DNA from: Arthonia radiata
Taxonomy: Eukaryota > Ascomycota > Arthoniomycetes > Arthoniales > Arthoniaceae
Length of the DNA stretch: 64,000 nt
Assembly (NCBI GenBank): GCA_002989075.1
Contig: PSQN01000001.1
Location: 657,760 to 721,759, forward strand
Direction of reading: 5' to 3'
Positions within the stretch are counted from its first letter, which is position 1; the number at the start of each line of letters is the position of its first letter. A program made the position numbers and the translations under genes. Below, piece by piece: positions 46,774-59,465 of the stretch. Below the pieces are notes generated by a model. The model had not been told where the DNA came from and searched no databases. It saw only the letters and a program-made list of their open reading frames with translations.

Positions 46774-48595
46774 TCACTGCTCACCTTCGTCATCGGCATA
46801 GCAGTTGATCTCAACGGACGTGTCCTCTGAAGGCGCCTCCTCCGCAAAGGATCCTCCTCCCTCCTTGCTGTAGACCAGGGTTGAAGAAGCTTCAGAGTCG
46901 TTCCGGCGATGTTCATGCTGCTTTGCTGCTCTCACGAGCTCTCTATTGTCTTCTTGCCTTGCTCTTGCCGAGCTCCTGGAAGTTCCGTCAGGGTGCATCT
47001 CATAGCTCAGATCCCTCGATTCTCTTTTTCGAGTTGGCGAGCCTGGTATGTTCGTTTGAGCGGAGCCATCGTGAGGGTCGTTGCATGAATTGGCTCTATC
47101 AGCCGGTGGGCTCAAGCTTAGTTCCCTTCTCGCCTCCGTTCGGCGCAAAACAAGCGGCCCTTCTCTGCTCTCGTCGAGGTCGTCATCGTCGCTGGACGAG
47201 CTTGCATCGCTGTCTGGCGAACTTCTACCAGAGTCATGCACACTTCGCCTTGGGGACACGGACGATGTGTAACGCGATGTTGAAGAACTTCCTCCATGAG
47301 CAGAGTCCGCCTTATTGTCCGACGCTTCTTCCTTTGCATCGTCCCCTCCAGACTTTTCTTTCCCACTTTCATAGGGCGTATTCCCTTCGTACGAGCGAGC
47401 CAGTCCTACAGCGGTCTCATAGTCTGTCGCGTCGTCAAGATTGAGATGATTCGCAGCTGAAACTGACAAGAGTTTAGCATAGTCCTCTTCAGTCAGGCCG
47501 CCACCATGTCCCGCCTTTGGTTCTGCAGCCTTTGGCTGAGTATTTTCATGCTCGATCGAGCGTGCTACTTCATCGTAGGAAGGTGGTTGGTACACTGCAT
47601 AGGAGTAAGCACAGCACTTTCAGTCCGGGACTTTCCTATGTCACGACGTAACTCACTCTCTTGTTTCTTTTGTGGCGGCGGTCCGTACTGCTTCAGCTCA
47701 GCGACCTCTGACAGGTAAACCTTCAGCATCGCCATCCTGGTCTCCCCTTCCGTGCTTAGTACATATTCGAGTATGTCGAGATTGAAGTCAAGGCTCTTCA
47801 ACCTAGAAACATCTGCCATGAGACCTTCATAGTATCCCCAGGAGGGCGGGTGGAAGATCAGATCTCGGCGAAGGACCTGGATCCACGCCCATTGCTCAGC
47901 TCGATCGTGTCTGCCTTGAATCTCGAGCTGCTGGAGCTGCTCGGGGTTGTCGAGCATAGACAGCAGGTCGTTGTCGCTCATCTTGGGCATTGCAAACCTT
48001 AGCTTCAACACTGGAGGTCCCGAGCCTTGCTCGACCTCTGTCCAACCTCCAGTCTGCTCATCCGCGAACCACACTCTGTCACGAGCTGGTAAATCCATGG
48101 CATTTCGAGGTCGTGGCTCCAAATTAGGGTCTCGTGGATCGTTCGTGCCGTCGAAACCTTTCCTCTCATCCCCCTCTTTCTTCACATCTCCATCGTTCGT
48201 CCGATCGACATCTTCCATCTTATCACTCGACCGATCAGGCTCAGGCGCAGGACTGCGACGCTCCTGCTCTTGCTTCTTCGAGGTCTCACCTTCTGACACA
48301 TCAGACTCTTCGCCAAATAACTCCGAAGGAGGCTGCACAGGCAGATCGGAATTCTGCGGATCCGTTCTCTCGCCAGCTTCATCCCGGTCGAAGCGCCACT
48401 GTACACATGTCAGTCTCATCTCACAGCAAGCGCACCGACCTTCAGCCTTACCTGACTATCGCGTCGAAAGGTCTCACTCTCCTCTTGCGGGCTTCTTGCA
48501 GGCGGACTAAACATGACTTGGCGTTTGACACCTTTTTCGTTGATGATGGTCTTCAGACCATAGCGCTTGCTGGGTTCGGCCGGTATCGGTGGCAT
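46774..48595 (-). CDS. uncharacterised fungal protein with a PPxY motif and disordered tail
   Basis: Exons 48595-48452, 48398-47657 and 47594-46774 (introns 53 and 62 bp) encode 568 aa. The start MPPIPAEPSKRYGLKTIINE is followed by a disordered charged region, then a compact region RVWFADEQTGGWTEVEQG to WAWIQVLRRDLIFHPPSWGYY and LDILEYVLSTEGETRMAML. At the last exon junction the protein reads KKQEMYQPPSYDEVARSIEH, giving a PPxY motif at about residues 299-302. LTEEDYAKLLSVSAANHLNL follows and resembles a ubiquitin-interacting helix. The rest is Ser/Asp-rich and disordered. PPxY motifs recruit WW-domain ubiquitin ligases such as Rsp5, so a role in ubiquitin-linked trafficking is possible but not shown. 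The stop lies 114 bp before the start of the next gene on the same strand. Confidence 0.7.
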
Positions 48596-49200
48596 GATGG
48601 CTGTGTCTGTTGAGTGCGTGCAATGGCCGGAATGACTCTGGACAGCGAAGATGGAAAGAACAGTGGTGGCGGACAGAAGACGAATGGGTCGGCGAGGAGA
48701 TGGATATGAGATACTTCACAAAATCTGCGCTGGAAAGATGCTTTGAATGCGAGATTGCTAAAAGGAGATGAGGGAAGAAAGCAATGGCGACAAGCGTTGG
48801 GATGCAGACAAACGGGCTTGGAGGAAGCACTTGTCGCAGTGCTCTTGCCTTTCGTTCATTTTTATGTGGCTTGGAACGAGGCAAGCGCTATCAGATGTGC
48901 TTGCTGGGACTACACAGCGGCACAGTCACCTGATGCATGTGAAAGCAGTCTTGTAATCGCAGCGCCGCTGTACGATGAAATGCAAAGCTGATATCGTTAT
49001 CAGCATTGCCGCTGAAGACAGAAAATGCCCTCTCAAGTACTCTCAATCTCGCGCAGCAGCGACGTACTCTTAGCCGCAAGCGCTTTGCGTTTCCTTCTTG
49101 AATTGTGTCCGAAGCGATGCCATGAATGACAGTGCATCTTGTACCTTTCTCAAGCTTTGTGGTCGTCCGTTCCAAGACCTTGATCTTCAGAGCGGCGCCC
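48596..49200. other. intergenic, upstream of the PPxY gene
   Basis: 605 bp containing the promoter of the PPxY-protein gene and the 3' region of dynactin p25. No further coding sequence is recognised. Confidence 0.55.
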
Positions 49201-50296
49201 TCACCCCTTGATACTCCTAATCAACTCCCTCAACTCCCCACCCTCAACATACAACTCCGCGCCATCGCCACCAGCCCCCGCACCACCCGCGCTCACACCC
49301 CAGCCCTCAGGCACCTCGCCCACGATCCTCGCCGGCTTGCCACCTACATACGTCAGCACCTTTCACTCTCCCAGTTCCCACCACGACAAAGAAAATCACT
49401 CACCAACCGCAAACCCCACCCCCACCACCATCCCACCTGGCAACACGGCCCCCTCCAAAATCTTCACACAATCCCGCACCACGACCCCATTCTCTAACAC
49501 CGCGCCCTCTCCAATCACCACATGATTCCCAATGCTCGCGGCGCCCACGAACGCGTCTTTGCCGATGAACACGTTTTCCCCGATCTTCTGGGGGTAGTAC
49601 GTCGGCTCGACCACGTTCGTGACGGGGTCGCGCACGAAGCGGTGGGGCGGGTGCAGCGTTGCGCCTGAGGAAATCAGGGTGTAGCGGCCGACGGCGATGG
49701 AGGTGCGGGTGTTGCGGTCTTTGGGGTCGGCGGGGTCGCTGGGTGGTGGTGGTTAGATTGGTCCGGGGCGGGAGGGCTGGGGAGAGCGAGAGGACAGGGG
49801 AGAGTTGTGAGGCGCGATAATCAAAGGGGGTTCTCGGTAATGGAAGAGGTGTGTGAGTAGATGTTAGTGGGTATGCACAGGAACGCACCGGCTTGACGTG
49901 GGCTGGCGGCATAGATCACCGCGGAGGCAGGCGTCCGCTTGGACGACAACGCGGCCGCCAAGGATGATGTTGGGGGTGCCTTCGATGCGGGAGCGGCGGG
50001 AGATTTTGTTGCCCGTGTCCTGGAGATGGAGATGTGAGTAGGGTGCTGGAGTGTAAGAGTATCAAGCAAAATCTGTATGATCGTAGTTGGGGCGGCTGTT
50101 GAACAACACCAGAAATTGTTCAAAGCTCCTGTTGGCCGTCCACTGTTTGAATTTCATGTACGTGCTTTTGAACAATTCGGTATTCTCTGTACTTGGGCGT
50201 CGATGCTCTTTCGGCAGCAGAAAAACACATATTGGCACTTACAGTCTCGATGTACTCACCACGCGTTGAGCGCCGATTTGATGACTTGGATGCCAT
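49201..50296 (-). CDS. dynactin subunit p25 (DCTN5 homologue)
   Basis: Exons 50296-50243, 50019-49889, 49738-49404 and 49343-49201 encode 220 aa. Introns are 223, 150 and 60 bp. YIET-DTGNKISRRSRIEG, NIILGGRVVVQADACLRGDL, FVRDPVTNVVEPTYYPQKIG, IGKDAFVGAASIGNHVVIGE and the GGKPARIVGEVPEGW end match p25. The middle is a left-handed beta-helix of hexapeptide repeats. p25 sits in the pointed-end complex of dynactin, which helps cytoplasmic dynein bind cargo such as endosomes. In fungi it is needed for early-endosome movement (Neurospora ro-12, Aspergillus p25). The C-terminus has a Gly/Ala insert (SAGGAGAGGDG). Intron 1 is unusually long for this window. Confidence 0.92.
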
Positions 50297-50926
50297 GAAG
50301 ACACATCCACTTCACCGCCACGTCTAGGATCGAGTACGTGATCAAAAGGTCGACATGACACTCAAAGAAAGGAGCTCTCTATTAAGGAGGTCCGCGATTA
50401 AACTCACGCTAGCTCGATTAGGACGCAGACCTGAGCGGCTAGCATGTGCAGCATGCTTGCAGCAGAGACACAAACGGCATTGCGGCTCAAAGATATATTA
50501 GAGACCCAATACTTGTTATTTTGCGCGCATCAAGGGCACTCATGGTGCCTAGTTTCATCCTGCGAGCCCAAGTATAATTACAAAGGATATCGTGGCCATG
50601 CACTCGAAGGAAGAGCCAAAAAGTCTGGGCCATAAAGCCTGAAACGCCATTCATATGCGCCAACTCAGATCGTACAAGAAGTGGTAGAAATCAGAACAAC
50701 ATAGTCGTACATCGCTGGGTTTTGGTGGAGAAATGATTTCAGGTTCGGTTCGGAGCGCGTCTCAGTGTCGAGACGTCGTGGTATGTGGCCACGGCGAGAG
50801 TGCTGGTGGTGCATCCGGTTCAAGGTTTCATATTGATTGTACACGGGATGGTAGCGAAGCAGGCCGGCATGACCAGTCAAACGGTTGGCAACGGGTTCGA
50901 TCGCCTTTGGGTGGGGGCGTGGGTCA
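50297..50926. other. intergenic, upstream of dynactin p25
   Basis: 630 bp with the p25 promoter and the 3' end of the Arf gene. No further coding sequence is recognised. Confidence 0.55.
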
Positions 50927-51629
<703 letters not shown>

Positions 51630-52398
51630 GACTGCGATGTGTGGGGCGCTGTGCGCCCGATGACAATGACTTGATAGTTGATCGGACGGCGAAGACTCGA
51701 GTAAACAAGTGACCTAGTGTTGAGGCTCAATAAGCAAGTGGGGTGAGAGATCCGAGGTGAACGGAAGATATCTAGGCTGGAAGACGAAGGAGAGGTGGCG
51801 ACAGCTCAGGCTCCCGAGCTGGTTCAACGAGAGACACAGTAAGCACACGACTTGAAGATCGTCGTGAGAATGCGACTTTACAACAGCGCCAGGGCTGCAG
51901 ATGGTTCGGGTGTGGATGAGATCGGGTCAAATCCCCTGGGAGCGCTGACAGGTCTAGCGCGTGCAGGGACCCTGTCTCATCCCCTTTCGCCGTTGAAGGA
52001 TCCCTTTCTATCTCGTCTGCTACACTTCACGATTCCTGCGCTTGCTAGACGAGCATTCAAGATGTCCAGACGTATCATTAGCGATGAGTGGAGATAGGTG
52101 CAGTAGCTTCTGTTGTACGATGGCGCTAAAGTCACTTTATGATGCGGCTCTCAGGGGGATCCTCATCAGCCCTACCATCTTGTTCCGCTCGTTAGACGTG
52201 TGCACAGCTTGGACGCGTGTACGAAAACGGTAGGCCGGCTTGCCCCTTCAACAAAGATCTCATTCGGGTATCTCATAGTCATGAAAGCGTCAGGTCGTGT
52301 ATGTATGACACCAGTCCTCCAACGATGATGACAGGCGAACCCTCCTATACCTATGAATGTTCCAACAAGGCGAAATGCCAATCCACGAGGCAGTGCGA
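51630..52398. other. intergenic, upstream of the Arf6-type gene
   Basis: 769 bp containing the Arf6 promoter and the 3' side of SGF29. A short plus-strand open frame (51852-52097) shows no family. Confidence 0.5.
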
Positions 52399-53596
52399 CT
52401 ACTTCTCACAGCGCTTCACGTCGAGCACGTACCGGCGTTCGACCTCTTGCTCTTTGCCTTTCTCCTCTTCACCTTCGAATCGTAGTCGACAGTGGTCTTT
52501 CTTGTGCCCCTTGACGCTTACAACCTCTGCCCGATAGAACGTCGATGTCTCTGGATATAATGCAAAGACCTCTTGACCCTTCACAATCTCGTGTACAGCG
52601 GTCCCTGGTGGTGGGATTGCAACAAGCGTTTGCGGTGTTACCGTTTCGGGTACGGTGTCTGGCTCTGGCTCTGTGTCTAATATCTCATATCTAGACTCAT
52701 CAGTAGGTCCCTTCGTATACAATTGGCCAAACACATACCTTCTTGCTTTCCCCTCGCCTTTGATTTTCGTGACTTTGCACAGTATGCCAGCACCATCTGA
52801 GCTCTTTTTCCTGTAGAAGACTTCGGTGCGAATGCCGAACTTGGTCTGCGTTTTCTCTGACGTTGAGGGTGCGACAGCTGTTGCGCTTAGTGCTGTGTCG
52901 CCACAGGATCACTTGCACTTACGCTTGATGCTCTGCTCCACCTCTGGAGCACTGTTTTCTGACTTTGCGCTTGTTGCTGCTACGCTTCCGCTCCTGCTCA
53001 CGTTCTTGCTGATCTGGCGGGAGGCTGAGTTTGGTGCTGGCGTTGCGGTCTCTGGTGTATGGATTGGTGAGTCGTTGGTGCCGTCTGTCTCAATCTTACG
53101 CTTTGGTCTCTGCTTGGGGTTTGTGTTGATCTTCGGAGGTGGCGGTTCGGCTTCAAAGGCTGATATTACAGACATCAGGGTCTCTACGTTCTGTAGAAGA
53201 TTCTCGGGTCCCTCATTGAGTATCTGAAGCTCCTCCTCCGCGAGCTTGACACCCTCTCGTTGGATCTTTTCTAATTCCTCCAGACGCGCAATAGATTCTT
53301 TCGCGGCTGCTCACGATTAGCTTCACGACACAGCTATTCAAGCAAGGCTTGCACCACGGACATGTATTGTTACAAATACTGATTTTCACCACAAAGGCAG
53401 AATGAGAGGAGGACTTACGGGCACTGTCAAGTTGCATTTGCTTCTCAATAGCCGGAATACCAGCGGTGATACAGTCGTATTTGTCATTCAGCTTTTGACA
53501 TTGTTTGATCTTGTCCACGACGGTGTTCCAAAGATGAAGCTCGTCGCCCATTTCTTCCTTGGCCATGCCGGACCGTGGCCGACTCCTGGAGGTCAT
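52399..53596 (-). CDS. SAGA-associated factor 29 homologue (tandem Tudor)
   Basis: Exons 53596-53419, 53306-52923, 52856-52739 and 52690-52399 (introns 112, 66 and 48 bp) encode 323 aa. The N-terminus is helical (LWNTVVDKIKQCQKL, then EELEKIQREGVKLAEEEL) and anchors SGF29 to the SAGA acetyltransferase module. A disordered Lys/Ser/Thr-rich linker follows. The C-terminus is the SGF29 Tudor region: EVFYRKKSSDGAGILCKVTK, then VHEIVKGQEVFALYPETSTF and YRAEVVSV, ending RRYVLDVKRCEK. By family knowledge it reads H3K4me2/3 in the nucleus. Start is the first ATG (MTSRSRPRSGMAKEEMG); a second Met lies ten residues later. Divergent from the isomerase gene over 353 bp. Confidence 0.9.
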
Positions 53597-53949
53597 GACC
53601 AACGCCTTCCGGGTGAATGATATAAGCTGGTGAGCTCAAGCTTCAACGGCAATCACAGGCAAGTATTACAGATAGCGTTCAATTTTTTAGCCACCTAAAT
53701 TTAGATAGTATGCACGCCTATCATCATTGTACCTGCGCGACAAGGTGTTTGAGGTGAGCGACTGCTGGAGCTTTAAAGAAGGCTTGGCCCGATTAGGCAC
53801 GCTTGGGGCTAGTCGAGGCGGGAGTGACCCAAAGTTGAAATGCACGGGCCAGTCCAATGCAGTTACTTGCCTCTCATGAAAGTATTGTGGTGTCGGGATA
53901 CTTTCTTGTCTATCACGCACCCGGATAACACTCTTCCTCAGCAGCGAAA
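53597..53949. promoter_or_regulatory. divergent promoter region, SGF29 / mannose-6-phosphate isomerase
   Basis: 353 bp between two divergent start codons, compact enough to be shared. No specific site was recognised. Confidence 0.5.
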
Positions 53950-55364
53950 ATGCCGGCCGTACCCTTGATGCGGCTGCAGTGTGGTATATATGTCAACTAT
54001 TCTGTTCCCACACCTCGTTCTGACCACACACCACAGGCTGCAATAGCTACGAATGGGGCAAGCAAGGCAAGACCTCCGCCGCCGCCCGCTACGCCTCAGC
54101 AACAGGCTTCGAAATCGACGACAACAAACCCTACGCCGAACTATGGATGGGCACGCACCGCTCCCTCCCCTCCAAAGACCTCGAGACCCAGCGCTCCCTC
54201 CTCGACCTCGTCCAAGACAACCAATCCCTCATGACGCCAGAGATCTCCCAGCGCTACAACCACAAGCTCCCCTTCCTCTTCAAGATCCTCTCCATCACCA
54301 AAGCCCTCAGCATCCAAGCGCACCCCAACAAGAAGCTCGCCGAGCAGCTCCACGCCAAAGACTCCAAGAACTACCCCGACGACAACCACAAGCCCGAAAT
54401 GACCATCGCCATCACGCCCTTTGACGGCCTCTGCGGCTTCCGTCCCCTCGACCAGATCGCACACTTCCTCCAGCGCGTTCCTGCTCTCCGCCAACTCGTC
54501 GGCGACTCCACAGCCGACGCCTTCATCTCCACCGTCAAATCCCACGAAACCACCTCCGACCCCACGCAGACGCAGAAAAATAAAGCCGCTCTCAAATCCG
54601 CCTTCTCAGCACTGATGTCCCACTCCACCTCCCCCTCCACCCTCAAATCCGCCACCGACACCCTCATCGCCTCCGCACAATCCTCGCCTGCGACCTTCGC
54701 CGGTGAAGCCAACCCCTCACCCACCTCCCCATCGGACCTCGCCGCCCTGGTCCAACGCCTCAACACCCAATTTCCAGCGGACGTCGGCCTCTTCGTCCTC
54801 TTCTTCCTCAACTACATCCAGCTCGCCCCGGGCGAAGCCCTGTTCCTCCGCGCCGACGACATCCACGCTTATTTGTCTGGTGACATCGTCGAGTGCATGG
54901 CCTCGTCCGACAACGTGGTGCGCGCGGGCTTCACGCCGAAGTTCAAGGACGTGGACACGCTCACGGAGATGCTGACGTACAGCTACGCGCCGATCGAGGA
55001 GCAGAAGATGGCGCCCACAGATTACAGTTTTGTAAAAATGAACACGGTGGCGTTTCAGAGCGAGAGTTCAAGTATACTGTATGACCCGCCCATCGAGGAG
55101 TTTGCGGTCGTGAAGACGGAGCTGCGGCGGGACGGGGCGAAAGCGACGTTTGAGCCTGTGGATGGGCCCAGTATCGTCATCTGCACGGAGGGGAAGGGGA
55201 CGATTGCGGTGGGCCCAAAGAAGGAGAATCTGAAGGAGGGGTTTGTGTATTTTGTGGGGGCGACGGCGGAGTGCGTGGTGGCGAGTGAGGGGGAGGAGCC
55301 GTTTGTGACATTTAAGGCGTTTTGTGAGTTGAATGAGGATCCGACTACGAATGGGAAGGTGTGA
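53950..55364 (+). CDS. mannose-6-phosphate isomerase, type I
   Basis: Exons 53950-53983 and 54037-55364 (53-bp intron) encode 453 aa. The junction gives [22 protein letters not shown]. Zinc-site and active-site text is visible: [15 protein letters not shown] (Gln and His ligands), NHKPEM (Glu ligand) and the second His in [20 protein letters not shown]. It interconverts fructose-6-phosphate and mannose-6-phosphate in the cytosol and so feeds GDP-mannose for glycosylation and cell wall mannan. It belongs to the same pathway as the GMPPA-like gene at 4747. The coding sequence is strongly C-biased at third positions in the 5' half, suggesting good expression. Length fits fungal PMI. Confidence 0.94.
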
Positions 55365-56254
55365 TGGTTCATTATGGCGATGACGACGAAATCAGAGATA
55401 TGTTGATGTGTGCATGATTGGTATAGAGCATATATAGACCATCAAAAGTTGTTCTTTGTCAGACGCCGAGCTTCACTCCAGTCGCCTCCAGCCATCCTTA
55501 GGAAACAGCCGCAGCTCTCCATACAGCACGCTCAGCAATGCACCTGCCCATACGTCAATGGCACAGGCTTGCCTCACAGTCCAACGATGAAGCCCCACTA
55601 GCTCGAGTGGAGCGGAGAAATACGCTTCATGAGGCATGAATGAATTAAAAGGCGTAGCCAAACTTGTATTATGTCAAGCGTAGCGATGAAAGCGTATCCG
55701 ATGGGTCAAGTCTTCCAGTGAGACACGGATGGGTCAGGGGACGTTCAGAAACAGCCGTGGGGAGGGAAGAGGCATAGAAAGCATTGGCGGAGGAACGTAT
55801 GAAGGAAAGGAATGGGGGATATTGGAAGGGTGTTGATCACATGTGCGAGAGGTGAACCTGTTTTGAGAGATGTCGACGATGAGGTGGTGTGGATTTGCGC
55901 TCTTGGAAGTATGAGCTTTTCGATGGATGTTAGCCGTGGATAATATGTGGCAGCAGGGGGACCGTGCAGTATAGAAGTTGAAGTTGAAGGAACGGCAATC
56001 GGCGAGACCCGTATTCTTTTGTGACCGGAGCCTCATCCCTTGTCTGTGGGCAAGCTGTGCCTAGTCACGTAGAACAAGAAGCCAGAGCGGCTGCGGTCTA
56101 GATGATGCTCTTGAATTCTACTGCTATTTCGACACTCCATGACTTGCTCAACGTGCGGCGAGCGTTTACGAGCCGCCGACCCGTCATTTTCAGGAGTCGC
56201 TCGATCTCACACTGATCTCCAGATATCCACTCCACAGCATCAGCCCACAGCCCT
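55365..56254. other. convergent 3' intergenic region
   Basis: 890 bp between the isomerase stop and the S8 stop. Several overlapping short frames on the minus strand (for example 55734-56036) show no family. No gene is supported. Confidence 0.55.
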
Positions 56255-57004
56255 CTACTTCTTAATCCCCCGCTGATAGAACGCCAACTCATCGCCCTCG
56301 AGAATATACCCATCAGCCCGTCCACACTGCCCGGGCCTTGAACTCACAACCGCAAGCAACCGTCCACTCTCAACCTGCTTCTCAATCGCGCCCTCCACCT
56401 TCCCCAGCTGCTTAAACCTCGCCTCCTGCTTCCGCGTCACAGCTCCACTCTTCTTCTTCTCCTCTTCCGCGGTCTGGCCCGGGCGCTGGCGCTTCCGTCC
56501 GAGACTCTGTCCATAGTGCGCCTCGTACCACTGGCGGAAGGGCGCGGCGTCGACCTGGATGACGGCAGATTTCGTGAGCGTGTTGGTGCGCACGAGCTCG
56601 TTGTTCGAGGGGTGGTACTGGACGTTCAGCACGCGGGTCTTGCGGGTGACGGACTCGGAGCCCCATGCGAAGTTGCCGGCGTCGAGGCGGAGGGCGCGGA
56701 ACTTGTGGGCGCCGCCGCGGACGCGCACGGAGTGGATGCGCTTGGGGCCGATGCGCGTGGAGGAGGTTTGGCGGCCTTTTTGGAAGGCTCTGCGGTGGTA
56801 TTAGTTTCGCGAGTGGTGGAGGGTGGGAACTGGTGGAGGATGTGGTTGGTGGCGGGGCGTGGATGGATTGATGTACCTCTTCTTGCGGTAGAAGGCGCGC
56901 TTGGCACCGGACGCTGAGCGCTTGTGACGGGAGTCGCGTGAGATACTGTAAGACTTGTTAGTGAGACTAACATGCCGGATGATGATTGTGCAAGCTTACC
57001 CCAT
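56255..57004 (-). CDS. 40S ribosomal protein S8 (eS8)
   Basis: Exons 57004-57000 (only ATG plus GG), 56945-56877 and 56789-56255 encode 202 aa; introns are 54 and 87 bp. The protein reads [20 protein letters not shown], then [40 protein letters not shown] and [20 protein letters not shown], matching eS8 along its length. It is a structural protein of the small ribosomal subunit. The extremely short first coding exon is common in fungal ribosomal protein genes. A further intron in the 5' leader is likely (see the separate entry). Confidence 0.96.
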
Positions 57005-57026
57005 GATTGCGGTTGTTCAGCGAGAG

Positions 57027-57290
57027 CTAGAGTGAAGGAGCACGTTAGCACGGAGACTTCATGAAACTGAGAAATCTTGAGCCAGCGCCGTCTCTGATGT
57101 CTTGACGCCGTCTGCTTCGTCTTTTCTAAGCACCCAGAGCTCATGGAAGCGTGTCGACTGGCAAGCCAGCTTGCTCCAATGAATAGCATTCGAGACCTAT
57201 AGTCGTCGTGTATCGAGGGTATTGCAGCAGGCGTTTCGGGCTCGACAGGAACCGCGCTGGCTATCTCAGAGGTTTTCAGGAGGCTCTTAC
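57027..57290 (-). other. probable 5'-leader intron of the S8 gene
   Basis: On the minus strand a GTAAGA donor after TCAG starts at 57290, and a GCTAACG branch site and CACTCTAG acceptor end at 57027, 22 bases before the ATG. This 264-bp interval also falls inside a long open frame, but splice signals and position favour a leader intron, common in fungal ribosomal protein genes where it can aid expression. Confidence 0.5.
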
Positions 57291-57659
57291 CTGACCAAAG
57301 GTCCGCAAAGTATGAGTATGAGTATGCTGTTGATTGCGATTGGCGACTTGTGTCGGGAGATTGATGTTGAAGACTAGTCGCAGGCGTGCTGGAGTCTTGC
57401 AACGCCAAGCCCAGATTTAGGGCTCTCGTGTGGGCAGGCCCTGCTTATGTAAGCTTAAAGTCTTGGCGCCGTCGAGGTCTGTGTGCCACTTTTATGGGTT
57501 GAACATCGATAGGACGATACGAGCATCACGGTTTTGCGACACGAAAATCGGAACATCGAAACAGTTGTTCATCGCGTGTGAGGCGATCACAGTATCATTA
57601 CTGACTATGTATACTCTTATACTGTCCATCAATCGCCCTAATGCGGGCCTCAATCACGC
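57291..57659. other. promoter and leader of S8; 3' side of carboxypeptidase
   Basis: 369 bp upstream of the presumed S8 leader intron. It should hold the S8 promoter and first leader exon. No further gene is recognised. Confidence 0.45.
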
Positions 57660-59465
57660 TCAAGCATGGAGAATACGCGGCACCTTCGGCACACCGGTAT
57701 CAGTCGCATTCTGGTCCTGCGTCGCACTACTTGTAGGCGCCTCAGTGCTGCTTGGAAGAGCTACGAAAGGCTCAGTGTGCGTAGCCTCAGCTTCGCCCAC
57801 CGTATCGTAGTCAGTCGTGACCGGAACCTTGCCATCAGGAATGTTCAGATGCTGGATAGCACGCGAGAACAGATAGTATGCAGCCTCAGGCTGGTAGAAC
57901 GGGACCTCATGGCCAGCTTCGTAGACGCGGGTGAAGGAGAAGTTGCCTGCTTGACGTGTTTCGCCGACTTCTGTGCCGTTGTCGAGTAACATTGGGACGT
58001 AACCAGCAGCGCGGAAGGCGTCTTGGTTCGTGTAGTTGACTTGCTCTGAAACAGCTTGGCCGCCGAACCAATTGCAGATGTAATCGGCGTCACCGTAGAT
58101 CAGGCTGACTGATACACCAGAGTCGAGAATCTCGGTGAGGTCCTCGAGGAAGGAGTTATAGACGAAGTCGCCTGTCTGTTGGAAGGCGTAGTAGGTGTCA
58201 TCGTTCGCCGTCGTATAGTTCAGGTCGACACCGATGGCTTGCTGGATGTCGGGACGGTTCAGGTAATCCTCGAAGTAACTTGGCGGTGTCGGGTCGTCGT
58301 ATGGGTGACGAATGTCGTACACGCCACGGCCTCCGTAGAAGTAGTAAGGCGACTCGACATTATCGCGGCACATGTCAGCAGCCTCTGCACATATGGCTTG
58401 GCCAGCAGGCGTAGACTGATCTGCCTGGTCACAGTAATCAATCTGGTCACGGCAGCCGTTGTCCATGTAGTACGCAAACTTGGCGTAATTGTACACCGTG
58501 TCGTTGTAAGCCGTAATGCCATACGTGTTGTGAATAGCGAATTCGGGGTAGTATGGTGCCTGGATGCGCTCATTGATGATGGCATTGATGAGGCCAAGAG
58601 TGTCCATCTGCAGTAGGGTACCTTGAGAAGTCCCATTGGCAATCATCGCGTTCTGCTCCTGAAAGTAGTGGAAGAACGAAGGGCCATAGTGACCACCATA
58701 GGACTCAGTCCACAAGTTGAACGTCTTGGAAGTTGTCTGAGGGTCGAGCTTATCGATGTTGGCGTAGAAGGCTTGGATGATTTCCCAGCCTGCCGCGGCC
58801 GCCAAGTCGGTAGTATCAATACTTGGGTCATTGATAGGATAGCGGCCATCTGGTGGAGCGACTGAAGCGTTCTGAAAAGCTCCGCTGACTTCATTGGCGG
58901 AACCCTCCTCTTCAGTCACGTACGAGAAGCCCGTACCGTATGGCTGGGAGAGGAAGATCATGTTGGATACGTTTGTCCACGAATACGGGTTAATGACAGA
59001 TTCGATCTGCTCGTTGATACTGCAAGGCCCAAGCTCTGGGGTTGTGCATTAGCGAGGACGTTGAAAAAATCGAATCGCTAGATCCTTACCCTGGAACAAG
59101 CCGATCTGTGAATCACTACCTGGGCCACCGTTCAACCACAGGGTGATTGGGTCACCGGCTGGGTCACTTCGACTCTCGAAGAACCAGAAGAAGGCATGCA
59201 TGTCCGGCGAAAGATCGATGTAACCAGTGTACGAGTCCACGCCAGGCGTGGTCTCACATACACCCGCCATGCCGGGCTCTTTGTAGCGGACATTTACGCC
59301 ATTTGGTGACGTGATGGTGGTGTAGTCGGTGACGGGCGCAGGAAACTGACGTTTGCCGAAATGTTTGGCCTTCTCGGTCCTCGAGTTGTGCTCTTTGCCA
59401 GGCGCCTTCACGGCACTCACGCTCAGCGCAGACAGCGCGAGCACAGAGAGGGTTGCGCACTTCAT
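57660..59465 (-). CDS. secreted serine carboxypeptidase, family S10 (carboxypeptidase S1-like)
   Basis: Exons 59465-59090 and 59035-57660 (54-bp intron) encode 583 aa. A signal peptide ([18 protein letters not shown]) is followed by a probable propeptide ending in a KR site ([10 protein letters not shown]). The oxyanion motif [11 protein letters not shown] and catalytic Ser in [10 protein letters not shown] (Ser237) are clear. Catalytic Asp ([10 protein letters not shown]) and His ([11 protein letters not shown]) follow in order. NGGPGSDS rather than NGGPGCSS fits the S1 subgroup. Several N-x-S/T sequons suggest N-glycosylation. The C-terminal Ser/Thr-rich tail ([20 protein letters not shown]) may be a linker. 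It removes C-terminal residues from peptides outside the cell or in the vacuole at acid pH. Confidence 0.94.

Noticed and set aside
54141-54811. Long minus-strand frames opposite mannose-6-phosphate isomerase
   Set aside because: They are mirror frames produced by the strong third-position C bias of the isomerase gene; they match no family.
56626-57408. A 260-codon open frame on the minus strand overlapping ribosomal S8
   Set aside because: It runs across S8 exons in a different frame and through a stretch with good leader-intron signals; it starts with a non-ATG codon. S8 explains the region better.
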